NCBI GenBank assembly: GCA_046328525.1
Contig: JAXLWK010000006.1
Coordinates: 310,001 to 374,000 of the forward strand
DNA length: 64,000 nt
Direction: 5' to 3'
Source of the DNA: JBDHWG01 sp046328525
Lineage (GTDB): Bacteria > Chloroflexota > Anaerolineae > Epilineales > JAHCIE01
The translations under genes were made by a program, and so were the position numbers. The first letter of the stretch is position 1; the number at the start of each line of letters is the position of its first letter. The notes beneath the pieces were generated by a model that saw only the letters and a program-made list of their open reading frames with translations, was not told the origin of the DNA and searched no databases. This document shows, in pieces, positions 25,279-33,337 of the stretch.

Positions 25279-27771
25279 TCATCTGCCTGGCCGAATGATG
25301 TCCTCGGTGGCGTGCGCGATCGCCTGCTTCAGCGTCCACGCCGAGCTTGCGGCCCACGCCGCCGCGAAAGCTGCCTCGCCGAGCGCCGCCCGCGCCGCCG
25401 CCAGGTTGCGCTCGTGTTCCGGCTGATCCGCCGGGTCGATCACCGACCCGATGGGCGTCCGCAACGTCGCCGCCGCCGACCACAGGCGCACCGCGCGCTC
25501 CGCGTCGCCCAGGGTGAGCGCCATGTCGGCCAGCCGCTCCAGGCACCACGCCGCCCCGCCCATGTCGCCAAGCTCTTGCCGTACTGCCAGGCTTTCGGCC
25601 AGCCTGGCCCGTGCCGTTACCCAATCCTGCTGTTCTAGCGCCACCCAGCCTAGACTGCCGAGGGTCGCGCCGATCCCCCACCGGTAATTGAGCACGCGGC
25701 GAAGGACCAGACTCTCTTCCAGCAGTATCCGCGCCCGCTCATACTGCACTTCCCGTGCAGCCAGCTCGCCCAAACCCGAGAGACAGAAGGCCACTCCGCC
25801 CGCATCTCCGAGCAGGCGGCTCTTAGCTGTGGCCTCCTCCAAGCGCGATTCAGCCAGCGCGTAGTCGCCGACCCGCATCGCTGCCCAGCCAAGCTGCCGC
25901 AGCATGCTTGCCGTCTGATGAGTATCGCCCATTTCGCGGGCAATGTCCAGGGCCTCCTCGAACAGGGCAGTGCCGGTGACATAGTCGCCCATCTCATTGG
26001 CAGAATCGCCCATGACGTCCAGGGCTCGCGACTCGCCGCGCCGGTTGCCCAACGCGCGGTACAGGGCGAGCGCCTCGCCCGCCTGCGCCTGGGCAACAGC
26101 GTAGTTACACTGATGGTAGGCCAGAACGGATGCCCAATCGAGAGCGCGCGCATGGGTGAGGTCCGGCCCATGCGCCGGGGCTGCCGCGAGCGCCCGCGCT
26201 AGACGCATGCGCCCTTCGTCGAGATGGGCGTGCAAAGCCCAGAACTCGCCAAGCGCAGCGGCTAGCCGTAGGCCTAACTCGGCCTCGCCAGCTCCCATGC
26301 ACCAGTCCAGCGCGGTGCGCATGTTGTCGTGCTCCCGCGCCAGGCGATCCAGCCACTCTTGCTGCCGCGGCCCTGTCAGATGCAGCGATGCTTCGTCGGC
26401 CAGGCTCAGGCACCAGGCGGCGTGGCGCCGCCGCACGACGTCGGCCCCGCCGCTCTGCTGAAGCCGCTCCTCAGCATACTCACGGATCGTTTCCAGCATC
26501 CTGAAGCGCGGCTCACCGTCCGGCTGCTCTGCCTGCGTCACAAGGCTCTTGTCCACCAGCGAGATCAGGCCGTCGAGCACGGCCGGTAAGTCCCCCTCGG
26601 CGTTGCATACCTGCCCGGCGGCGTCAAGTGTCCAACCGCCGGCGAAGACCGCCAGCCGCCGAAACAGCGTCTTGTCATCCTCCGTTAGCAAGTCGTAGCT
26701 CCACCCGATCGCGTCCCGCAGCGTCTTGTGGCGCGCCGGCCAGTCCCGCGGGCCGCCTTTCAGCAGGTCGAGCCGCCTGGGCAGCTCCTGCAGGATGGCT
26801 TGGGGCGTCAGGATGCGGACACGCGCAGCCGCCAGCTCGATGGCGAGGGGCAGACCGTCCAGGCGGCGGCAGACCTCGACGATGTCCGGTAGATTGTCGT
26901 CGCGCGGAGCGAACTTGATGTTCGCCACCTGTGCCCGCTCGATGAACAGGCGGACCGCCGGGTAGTGCGCCTGCTCCAGGAAGGGCAGCCCGGCGTCGTG
27001 CGGCAGCGCCAGCGGCGGCACCGGGTAGACATGCTCGCCGGACACCCCCAGGACCTCGCGGCTGGTGGCGAGCATCTTGACGCCGGATGCCGCGCGGAGA
27101 AGCTCGGGCAGGATCGCCGAGCCTTCGGTCACCTGCTCGAAGTTGTCGAGCAACAAGAGAAGGCGCTTTTCCTGCAAGTAGTTCTTGAGCATCTCCAGCG
27201 GCGACTGGGAGGAACGATCGTGGAGGCGCAGGGTCTCCGCAATGACGGATGGGACCAGGTTGGGATCGACGACCGGGGCCAGGTTGACGAAAAACGCGCC
27301 GTCGGGGAACTCGTCCACCAACTCCGCGGCGACGTGAAGGGCGAGGCGCGTCTTGCCCGTGCCGCCCGGCCCCGCCAGCGTCAGCAGACGGAGATCGTCC
27401 CGCAGGAGCAAAGCGCGGACGGCAGCGACCTCCTGCTGGCGGCCAATGAGGCTGGTCAGCGGCGCCGGTAGATTGGTGACGCGTGCGGGCGAGGCAGGAA
27501 CGGCGATCGCCGACTGGACGGGCAGCGGCGTGCTCTCGATTGCTAAGTCATCGCGAGCAAAGCTGAAAAAGGCGGCGCGTTCTTCAGGGACGATGGCCAG
27601 ATGCTCGGCGAGGAGCTGGGCGAATTGGAGAGACGGAGTGCGCTCGTCGCCTTCGACTTTGCGCAGCATTCCAACGGAGTAACCGATGCGGCCGGCCAGG
27701 TCTTCGCGGGTCATCCCCAGTGCCTGGCGGCGCCGCTTCAGCCACTGCCCGAACGTGAGGTCGTTGGTCAT
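25279..27771 (-). CDS. HTH / NB-ARC ATPase / TPR transcriptional regulator
   Basis: The start is MTNDLTFGQWLKRRRQALGM, preceded by GGGGAGCG on the minus strand; the frame runs further upstream without a ribosome site. Domains in the 830-residue protein are an Xre-type helix-turn-helix (about 8-65), an NB-ARC (STAND) ATPase with Walker A GPGGTGKT (134-141) and Walker B LLLLLDN (204-210), RRLDGLPLAIELAAAR as the GLPL motif, a winged-helix region, and at least six TPR-like repeats (about 500-780). STAND proteins switch on when ligand releases TPR autoinhibition. The signal and targets are unknown; the divergent DRWY-motif gene is the obvious candidate target. Confidence 0.92.
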   Translation of the reverse strand: MTNDLTFGQWLKRRRQALGMTREDLAGRIGYSVGMLRKVEGDERTPSLQFAQLLAEHLAIVPEERAAFFSFARDDLAIESTPLPVQSAIAVPASPARVTNLPAPLTSLIGRQQEVAAVRALLLRDDLRLLTLAGPGGTGKTRLALHVAAELVDEFPDGAFFVNLAPVVDPNLVPSVIAETLRLHDRSSQSPLEMLKNYLQEKRLLLLLDNFEQVTEGSAILPELLRAASGVKMLATSREVLGVSGEHVYPVPPLALPHDAGLPFLEQAHYPAVRLFIERAQVANIKFAPRDDNLPDIVEVCRRLDGLPLAIELAAARVRILTPQAILQELPRRLDLLKGGPRDWPARHKTLRDAIGWSYDLLTEDDKTLFRRLAVFAGGWTLDAAGQVCNAEGDLPAVLDGLISLVDKSLVTQAEQPDGEPRFRMLETIREYAEERLQQSGGADVVRRRHAAWCLSLADEASLHLTGPRQQEWLDRLAREHDNMRTALDWCMGAGEAELGLRLAAALGEFWALHAHLDEGRMRLARALAAAPAHGPDLTHARALDWASVLAYHQCNYAVAQAQAGEALALYRALGNRRGESRALDVMGDSANEMGDYVTGTALFEEALDIAREMGDTHQTASMLRQLGWAAMRVGDYALAESRLEEATAKSRLLGDAGGVAFCLSGLGELAAREVQYERARILLEESLVLRRVLNYRWGIGATLGSLGWVALEQQDWVTARARLAESLAVRQELGDMGGAAWCLERLADMALTLGDAERAVRLWSAAATLRTPIGSVIDPADQPEHERNLAAARAALGEAAFAAAWAASSAWTLKQAIAHATEDIIRPGR

Positions 27772-27831
27772 CGCTCCCCCTGCTGACGTGCGGCCCCGTG
27801 TATGTCCCCATGTGGCACTGTTGGGGTACTT

Positions 27832-27859
27832 ATTGTAGCACAAAGTGTCTCTCCTGCAA
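27832..27859 (-). promoter_or_regulatory. Probable promoter of the NB-ARC regulator operon
   Basis: On the minus strand TTGCAG and TACAAT are separated by 16 bases, about 60 bases upstream of the regulator start. Confidence 0.5.
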
Positions 27860-27948
27860 GACAAGTACGTGATTTAATGGGGACAGTCAGAGAGAACGCA
27901 CGCTACAGTGACCACAGAACCAGGGACAACCCACACAAGGAGAAAGCA

Positions 27949-28392
27949 ATGGACACGTCTCGTCGCTTCCGGATCGTCGCCCTGTTCAGCACCGCCGCCG
28001 TCGTCATCGCCATTGCCATCGCCGCGTATGGCGGTGACCCGCGCCTAGACGCGGCGACTACCCGGCCGAGTACGGCAGTCGCCCCGATGAGTGATCGGTG
28101 GTACGTGGAAACTCGCAACCGGCCCACACAGCACGATAGCTGGTACATCGAAGCGGCGCCGGCTGTCTCGCCAGCCCTGGCGCAGGCTGTGTGGCAGGCG
28201 CGGGCCGAGGAAGCCGTCGAACACGCTGTGCAGGCCCACCAAGCCGCCATCGCAACGTCGCAGACGCAGCGCGACCGCTGGTACTTGGAGGCGAAGGCGC
28301 AGACGTCCGCGCGCGACCGCTGGTACCTGGACATGCCAGGCGCGCGAGAACATTCCATCCTGACTTCCTACGGCCAGGCCGACCGTCCGTAG
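27949..28392 (+). CDS. Exported protein with four DRWY-type motifs
   Basis: The start is MDTSRRFRIVALFST, preceded by AAGGAGAAAGCA. One hydrophobic segment (about 7-28) is a signal peptide or anchor. The 147-residue protein then carries the motif D-x-W-Y-[VIL]-[ED] four times: DRWYVE (49-54), DSWYIE (63-68), DRWYLE (109-114) and DRWYLD (123-128). Each pair has a 14-residue period. A helical Ala/Gln/His-rich stretch separates the pairs. It is divergent from the NB-ARC regulator (177-base gap) and 80 bases upstream of DUF4242. I do not recognise a family. Confidence 0.8.
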   Translation: MDTSRRFRIVALFSTAAVVIAIAIAAYGGDPRLDAATTRPSTAVAPMSDRWYVETRNRPTQHDSWYIEAAPAVSPALAQAVWQARAEEAVEHAVQAHQAAIATSQTQRDRWYLEAKAQTSARDRWYLDMPGAREHSILTSYGQADRP

Positions 28393-28472
28393 TTCGAGCT
28401 GAGCCGGGAACCTATCAGTTGCGGGACAACATTATCCCCTCCCCATTCACACACCAAAAGGAGACACACGCG

Positions 28473-28724
28473 ATGCCACTGTACATGGACGTTCATCATC
28501 ACGTCGAAGGGCTGACGGCGGAGGCGGTCGAGGGGGCGCACCAGCGCGACCTGGAAGTGCAAGAGAAGTACGGGGTGAAGTACCTGAAGTACTGGTTCGA
28601 CGAGGCGACGGGCAAGGTGTTCTGCCTGGTGGAAGCGCCGAGCAAGGCAGCGGCGGAGGCGGTGCACCGCGAGGCGCACGGGCTGGTAGCGGACGAGATC
28701 ACGGAGGTGCAGGAAGGCGCGTAG
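28473..28724 (+). CDS. DUF4242 (SCO4226-like) small protein
   Basis: The start is MPLYMDVHHHVEGLTAEAV, preceded by AAAAGGAGACACACGCG. The 83-residue protein matches DUF4242: VHHHVEG at the N-terminus, HQRDLEVQEKYGVKYLKYWFDEATGKVFCLVEAPS and AVHREAHGLVADEI. Family members form a ferredoxin-like fold, and the Streptomyces SCO4226 homologue binds nickel; the His cluster here fits a metal site. It probably forms a unit with the DRWY-motif gene. A hairpin follows the stop. Confidence 0.88.
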   Translation: MPLYMDVHHHVEGLTAEAVEGAHQRDLEVQEKYGVKYLKYWFDEATGKVFCLVEAPSKAAAEAVHREAHGLVADEITEVQEGA

Positions 28725-28742
28725 GGCACGGGGGCGGGGAAG

Positions 28743-28780
28743 CGAGCGGAGGACGCCCGGACTGCGGGATCCTCCGCTCG
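28743..28780 (+). terminator. Hairpin after the DUF4242 gene
   Basis: An 11-bp perfect stem (CGAGCGGAGGA with TCCTCCGCTCG) has a 16-base loop. No T tract follows, so it is a weak intrinsic terminator or an mRNA end stabiliser. Confidence 0.5.
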
Positions 28781-28799
28781 ATCCTCTGAAAATAAGCCT

Positions 28800-29190
28800 C
28801 GGCTGTCATGCCTCGTTCCTCGGCATCTGAGCTGCCGCAGCGCCGGGCTAAAGCCACGGCGCTAAAAGGGCGAAGTCCTTCGGACTGTTCCAGCCCCAGC
28901 GGGGCTTCGCCCTCTCAGCGCCAGTGCTTTAGCCTGGCGTCCGCTCCGGGTGACAGCGATTTTCATCCGTCTGCTGGTGGACACACGTCCATGCGGACCT
29001 CTCCTGAAAATAAGATGGCAACGCCAGGACGCCACGGCGCAAGGACGCAAAGGGAAATAAGGCTTCAGTCTGTTGGCGGCGTTGCGCCTTTGCGCCCTTG
29101 CGTTCTCCTTTCGCTCTGCAACCTGCGGGGCGACGCCAGCGATTTTCATCCGTCTGCTGGTGGGCGCACCTCCATGAGGAACTCCTCTGC
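28800..29190. repeat. Cluster of three intergenic repeat types
   Basis: The 566-base gap between DUF4242 and the dehydrogenase holds no supported gene. At 28835-28945 there is an imperfect palindrome (GGGCTAAAGCCACGGCGC on the left, GCGCCAGTGCTTTAGCC on the right). At 28954-29000 and 29137-29186 are two direct copies of a unit starting CAGCGATTTTCATCCGTCTG. Between them at 29020-29107 lies an inverted repeat of the GCAAGGACGCAAAGG type. A third copy of the CAGCGATTTTCATCCG unit lies inverted at 33127-33175. Confidence 0.7.
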
Positions 29191-29216
29191 TCAGCGGCAA
29201 GTGCGGCCCGTAGCTG

Positions 29217-29278
29217 TTGACACGCCGAACCCGTGTGATATACTGGACGCGGCGGTGGGGACGCGCCGGATATCACAC
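29217..29278 (+). promoter_or_regulatory. Promoter with flanking 10-bp inverted repeat (SDR gene)
   Basis: TTGACA (29217) and TATACT (29239) are 16 bases apart. CGTGTGATAT (29232-29241), overlapping the -10 box, is repeated inverted as ATATCACACG (29270-29279) about 28 bases on. The pair brackets the expected transcription start and could be an operator or a leader hairpin. Confidence 0.6.
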
Positions 29279-29290
29279 GCGGAGGGTGGC

Positions 29291-30064
29291 ATGGCAATAC
29301 CGTCATTTCGGATGGATGGGCAGGTGGCGTTGGTGACGGGGGCGGGCAGCGGGTTGGGGCAGGCGTTCGCCGAGGCCCTTGCTGCCTACGGCGCGGACGT
29401 GGTGATTACGGAGCTGCCGGGCAAAGAGGCGGCGGCCGAGGGAACGGCGGCGATGGTGCGGGCGCAGGGGCGGCGGGCGATGACCGCCACCCTCGACGTG
29501 ACGAGCATGGATAGCATCGGCGCGCTGGTGGAGCGCGTGGTCGGCGAGTGGGGCCAGATTGATATCCTGGTCAACAACGCCGGGCTGAACGTGCCGAAGT
29601 GGGCCGTAGACGTGACCGAGAGCGACTGGGACCGCGTGCTCGACACCGACCTCAAGGGCGCGTTCTTCATGGCCCAGGCCGTCGGGCGGCACATGATCGA
29701 GCGCGGCGCCGGGGGACGCATCATCAACATCACGTCCATCATGGGCCAGGTCGGCTTCTACTATCGCGCTGCCTACTGCTCGGCGAAGGCGGGCCTGGCG
29801 AACGTGACGCGCGTGCTGGCGGTGGAGTGGGCGAAGCATGGCATCAACGTCAACGCCATCGGCCCGTCGTTCATCCTGACGCCGCTGACGAAACCCATGT
29901 TCGACGACCCGTGGTTCCACGACCTGGTGATTGACCGCACACCCCAGGCGCGCATCGGCGAGCCGGAGGACGTGGTGGGGGCGGTCGTGTTCCTCGCGTC
30001 GCCGGCGTCGCGGCTCGTCACGGGAGCGGTGCTGATGGTGGACGGCGGCTGGACCGCGTGGTAG
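29291..30064 (+). CDS. Short-chain dehydrogenase/reductase (SDR)
   Basis: The start is MAIPSFRMDGQVALVTG, preceded by GGAGGGTGGC. The 257-residue classical SDR has TGAGSGLGQAF (cofactor), LVNNAGLN, NITSIMG with the catalytic Ser, YCSAK (YxxxK) and a C-terminal VDGGWTAW. The pattern resembles gluconate 5-dehydrogenase or 3-oxoacyl-reductase-like enzymes, but the substrate is open. The gene stands alone between repeats and has its own consensus-like promoter. Confidence 0.92.
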   Translation: MAIPSFRMDGQVALVTGAGSGLGQAFAEALAAYGADVVITELPGKEAAAEGTAAMVRAQGRRAMTATLDVTSMDSIGALVERVVGEWGQIDILVNNAGLNVPKWAVDVTESDWDRVLDTDLKGAFFMAQAVGRHMIERGAGGRIINITSIMGQVGFYYRAAYCSAKAGLANVTRVLAVEWAKHGINVNAIGPSFILTPLTKPMFDDPWFHDLVIDRTPQARIGEPEDVVGAVVFLASPASRLVTGAVLMVDGGWTAW

Positions 30065-30095
30065 GGCCTAACCACGCCGCTTCCTAAGATAAAGG

Positions 30096-30166
30096 GAACG
30101 CAAAGGCGCAGACGCAAAGGGGAGAGAGCATCACGGCTTTCTCTGCGCCTTTGCGCCTTTGCGTTG
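30096..30166. repeat. Inverted repeat of the gcaaaggcgcaaag type
   Basis: AACGCAAAGGCGCAGACGCA on the left is mirrored by TGCGCCTTTGCGCCTTTGCG on the right. It lies between the converging dehydrogenase and FAD-protein genes. Confidence 0.75.
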
Positions 30167-30199
30167 CCAACCGTCTTCGAGAGGCCCGATAGGTGACGG

Positions 30200-32347
30200 T
30201 CAGGCCGGCACGAGATCGGCGTCGGCAGCCATTGGAGGCGGGGCCGCCGACGCCCATTGCGGGCGGGCCAGCGGCGCGGGGCAGATGGCGTTGGCGGCCA
30301 GCGTGCCGGAGATGATCACCGCCTCGACGCCGGCGCCGGGGAACACCGCCGACCCGACGAGGTACAGCCCGGCGATGGGCGTCTTCATCGAGATGCGCGC
30401 CTGGCCCGCCGCCGGACCGTAGATCGCGCCACTCGTCGTCCAGGCGTAGCGGGCGCAGCTCGCCGGCGTCCCGTCCTGGCGGTAGACGATGTGCTGGCGC
30501 AGGTTGGGGATGGCGTCCTCGGCGAGGGCGATGAGCCGGTCGCCGAACTCGCGCTTGCGGCGGGCATAGTCGGGGGCTTTGCGATCCCAGGTCGCGGCCT
30601 CGGCGGCCGGGATGAGCGTGAGCAGGGTGACGCTGGCGTGGCCGGGCGGCGCGATGGACGGGTCTACCTTCGACGGGGTCATGATGCCGACGCCCTGACC
30701 GTCCCGCTCCAGCATCACCATCGGCGCGATGTCGGGGACACAGTCCAGCCCCAGGAAGACCTCAAAAGCGGACGCCGACGGTTCGAGCGCGTCCAGCCGG
30801 GCGACGTAGTCGGCGGGCAGCGCGTCGTGCCCGACGAGGTCGTCCACCGTGCGCTTGAAGTCGGCGTTGGACACGACGACCGGCGCGGCGTGGGTCTCGC
30901 CGTTGACGAGGACGACGCCGCGGACCCGGCCATCCTCCACCAGGATGCGCTGGACGGCGGTGCGCAGGCGCACCTGGCCGCCGCTGCCCTCGATGACGCG
31001 CACGAGCGCGTCGGCCAGGTTCTGCGAGCCGCCCGCCGGGTAGTAGCCGCCCTCGAAGTAGTAGCCGAAGATGGGCGCCATGTGGCCGACGGTCAGCGCC
31101 GCCGCGTTGTCGCTGAGGTAGCCGGTCAGCGCCGACAGGAACTCTTTCAGCTCGGCGGCCTGGAAATAGTGGTCGAGCATGGCAAGGAACGGCCTGTCCA
31201 TCCAGTGGTACGCGGCGGGGTGATCCTTGGGGTAGGCCAGCATCCCGTCCACGGTGGTGGGCGCGCCCGCCTCCATGTCGTTGAAGATGCGGCGCATCTC
31301 GTGGAAGAAGGCCGCGATGTTCTCGCGCTCGGCCGGGAACTCGCCGCCCAGGAGCGCCGCGAACTCGTCGGCATTCTCCGGAACGCGCAGGTGGCGCTGC
31401 CCGATGAAGTACTCGTGGGTCATGCGCCGCCAGTCAATGTCGTTCTCGATGCCGAGGGCGCGCAGCAGGCGGCGCGTATTGCCGCCCTCGTGCAGCCCGC
31501 TCACGTCGTGAACGCCGGCGTCGAAGACGTAGCGCAGGCGCGTGTCGCCGCGGCGCACCTGACGCTCCCACGACGTGCAGTAGCCGCCGGGCAGGTAGTG
31601 CTGCTCCAGCACCAGGAGCTTGAGGCCCCGCTGGGCCAGGAGCGCCGCCGTCGTGAGGCCGCCGATGCCGGATCCGACGACGATGCCGTCGTGCGCGTTG
31701 TCGGCGGCCGGCGGCGGGCCGTCGAACGTCGGCGCGGACCAGGGGTACGGGTCGGCGGCGGCCAGGCGGCGGCGGATGCCGGTGCGAAGGAACCAGGTGG
31801 GGAACCGGGCGCTGAAGACGATGGCGGCCACCATGCCGGCGACGGGGATGAGCACGGTTAGCCAGAGGTAAGCGGCGGGCGACACGCCGCCGAACACGGC
31901 CAGCGCGCCCAGCGTGGTGTTCACGGTGAACACCACGCCCCAGACGCCGCTGATGATCTGGTTGATGAGGCGGAAGTAGGGATCATCCCAAAACGCCTTG
32001 TCCCAATCCTCTCGCGCGTACTCGTAGGTGAACGGTGAGCCGGCCAGCAGGCTGCCCCAGGCCATGAGCGCCAGGGTGCCGTTGACAAGCACGGGGCCGT
32101 AGGTGACGAACAGGCTGGAGCCGAGGACATTCGTGAACAGGAAGGCGACGGCGAAGAAGGCCAGGGTGACGACTTCCAGGGTCTTGAGGCTGTGCTTGCG
32201 CCAGCGGTAGGCGTTGAAGGCGATGGCCGTCACAAGGCCGGCCGCGATGCCAAGCTCGCGGTCGCCGAAGCCGGACAGCGTCCAATACAGGATCCACGGG
32301 ATGAACGAGACGAGCACGAACACCATAGCCGGTGGCTTGCGAGACAT
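30200..32347 (-). CDS. Membrane-anchored FAD desaturase/isomerase, CrtI/RetSat-like
   Basis: The 715-residue protein has an N-terminal part (about 1-190) with five to six hydrophobic segments, then a phytoene-desaturase-type flavoprotein (about 220-700). The FAD motif reads DGIVVGSGIGGLTTAALLAQRG, with LEQHYLPGGYCTSWER following, and the C-terminal closing motif is GLYLVGSAVFPGAGVEAVIISG. The flavin part most resembles carotenoid isomerase or retinol saturase relatives. The N-terminal membrane domain is not part of the usual enzymes. The ATG has GAGGAGGTATACGACC upstream. It follows the PadR gene by 100 bases, so PadR may control it. Substrate is likely a lipid or polyene. Confidence 0.85.
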   Translation of the reverse strand: MSRKPPAMVFVLVSFIPWILYWTLSGFGDRELGIAAGLVTAIAFNAYRWRKHSLKTLEVVTLAFFAVAFLFTNVLGSSLFVTYGPVLVNGTLALMAWGSLLAGSPFTYEYAREDWDKAFWDDPYFRLINQIISGVWGVVFTVNTTLGALAVFGGVSPAAYLWLTVLIPVAGMVAAIVFSARFPTWFLRTGIRRRLAAADPYPWSAPTFDGPPPAADNAHDGIVVGSGIGGLTTAALLAQRGLKLLVLEQHYLPGGYCTSWERQVRRGDTRLRYVFDAGVHDVSGLHEGGNTRRLLRALGIENDIDWRRMTHEYFIGQRHLRVPENADEFAALLGGEFPAERENIAAFFHEMRRIFNDMEAGAPTTVDGMLAYPKDHPAAYHWMDRPFLAMLDHYFQAAELKEFLSALTGYLSDNAAALTVGHMAPIFGYYFEGGYYPAGGSQNLADALVRVIEGSGGQVRLRTAVQRILVEDGRVRGVVLVNGETHAAPVVVSNADFKRTVDDLVGHDALPADYVARLDALEPSASAFEVFLGLDCVPDIAPMVMLERDGQGVGIMTPSKVDPSIAPPGHASVTLLTLIPAAEAATWDRKAPDYARRKREFGDRLIALAEDAIPNLRQHIVYRQDGTPASCARYAWTTSGAIYGPAAGQARISMKTPIAGLYLVGSAVFPGAGVEAVIISGTLAANAICPAPLARPQWASAAPPPMAADADLVPA

Positions 32348-32447
32348 GGTCGTATACCTCCTCTAGCACTATCCAACCACAAGTCCGACGCGATTCATAT
32401 CCGCTTTGCGGCACAAAAAGCGGAATGATCCATACCAGGCGGTCCGC

Positions 32448-33023
32448 TCAACTGGCCGGCGCAGCCGCCTCTTCTTCCGCGATACCTTCGAGGGCCGCCA
32501 GCGACTCGTCGCACCATGCCAGGAGGCCGCGCGCCCAATGTTGGCCGAAGCGCACGGTCATCAGCCAGTACGGCTGCTCAGGATGGCTTGCCATGTCGTG
32601 GCGCAGCCAGGTCTCGATGCCGTCGTATGTGTCGAGGACGGCGAGGAGCTGCTCGCGGAAATCAGCGATGTGGCCGATCATCACCGGCGTCGGGACCTGC
32701 TTGCCGAAAAAGAGCTTGAGCAGCAGCTCGCTACGTGGCATCTCATGCTCAATGGGCAGCGCCAGCCAGCGTTGCAGCTCGTCGCGGCCGCGCTCGGTGA
32801 TGGTGTAGACGTGGCGGTCGGGCTTGCCGTCGCCGCGCATGACCTCGCGCGTGGCCTGGCCCTGCTCTTCGAGAACCTTGAGCGTCGGGTAAATCTGGCC
32901 GTAGCTGATTTTCCAGAAATGGTTCGTACCCTGGTCGAGCACCTGCTTGATGTCGTACCCCGACGCCGGTCCCAGGCTGAGAACGCCTAGAATCACAGCG
33001 CGGCTTCGATTCTCCTGTGGCAT
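32448..33023 (-). CDS. PadR-family transcriptional regulator
   Basis: The start is MPQENRSRAVILGVLSLGPA, preceded by GGAGATAGAC on the minus strand. A longer upstream frame has no ribosome site. The 191-residue protein has the PadR winged helix (about 8-80; GYDIKQVLDQGTNHFWKISYGQIYPTLKVLEEQG) and a C-terminal helical dimerisation domain of the Vir_act_alpha_C type. PadR proteins usually repress nearby genes and respond to small aromatic or lipophilic compounds. It is cotranscribed or nearly so with the FAD protein. Confidence 0.9.
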   Translation of the reverse strand: MPQENRSRAVILGVLSLGPASGYDIKQVLDQGTNHFWKISYGQIYPTLKVLEEQGQATREVMRGDGKPDRHVYTITERGRDELQRWLALPIEHEMPRSELLLKLFFGKQVPTPVMIGHIADFREQLLAVLDTYDGIETWLRHDMASHPEQPYWLMTVRFGQHWARGLLAWCDESLAALEGIAEEEAAAPAS

Positions 33024-33065
33024 GTCTATCTCCAATACATCACTCTGATATGGCTCTGGTACTAA

Positions 33066-33082
33066 TATATCATAAAGATATA
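33066..33082. promoter_or_regulatory. Possible PadR operator
   Basis: TATATC and GATATA flank a 5-base spacer, forming a 17-bp inverted repeat 43 bases upstream of the padR start, in the expected promoter region. An autoregulatory site is plausible but untested. Confidence 0.4.
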
Positions 33083-33126
33083 GAGATGTCAAGGGGTTTG
33101 GGGTGGACGTTTGGAGGGTCTTTCGG

Positions 33127-33306
33127 AGGAGTTCCTCATGGACTTGTGTCCACCAGCCCACGGATGAAAATGGCTGTCGCCCTGAGCGCCAGGTCCGCCC
33201 GCCGCTGAAGCAGCGGGCTACGAATGGAAGCCTGAGAGGCTGAGGCTCCGGCTCCCCCAGTCCCTTGGGCTTCCATCCGTCGCCGTAGGCTTGAGCCTAC
33301 GGTCAC
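33127..33306. repeat. Inverted copy of the 29-kb repeat unit plus a relative of the 196-bp element
   Basis: The 314-base gap between the PadR and Nudix genes has no supported gene apart from the PadR promoter. At 33127-33175 is the inverted third copy of the unit found at 28954 and 29137. At 33186-33306 the segments GGAAGCCTGAGAGGCTGAGG and CTTGGGCTTCCATCCGT resemble the interior of the 196-bp elements. Confidence 0.6.
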
Positions 33307-33337
33307 GGTCGGCGACGATGCGGCCCACGGCGAACTT

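Noticed and set aside
30257..31861. Plus-strand open frame of about 534 codons
   Set aside because: Antisense to the FAD protein gene, which has an unmistakable FAD motif and ribosome site.
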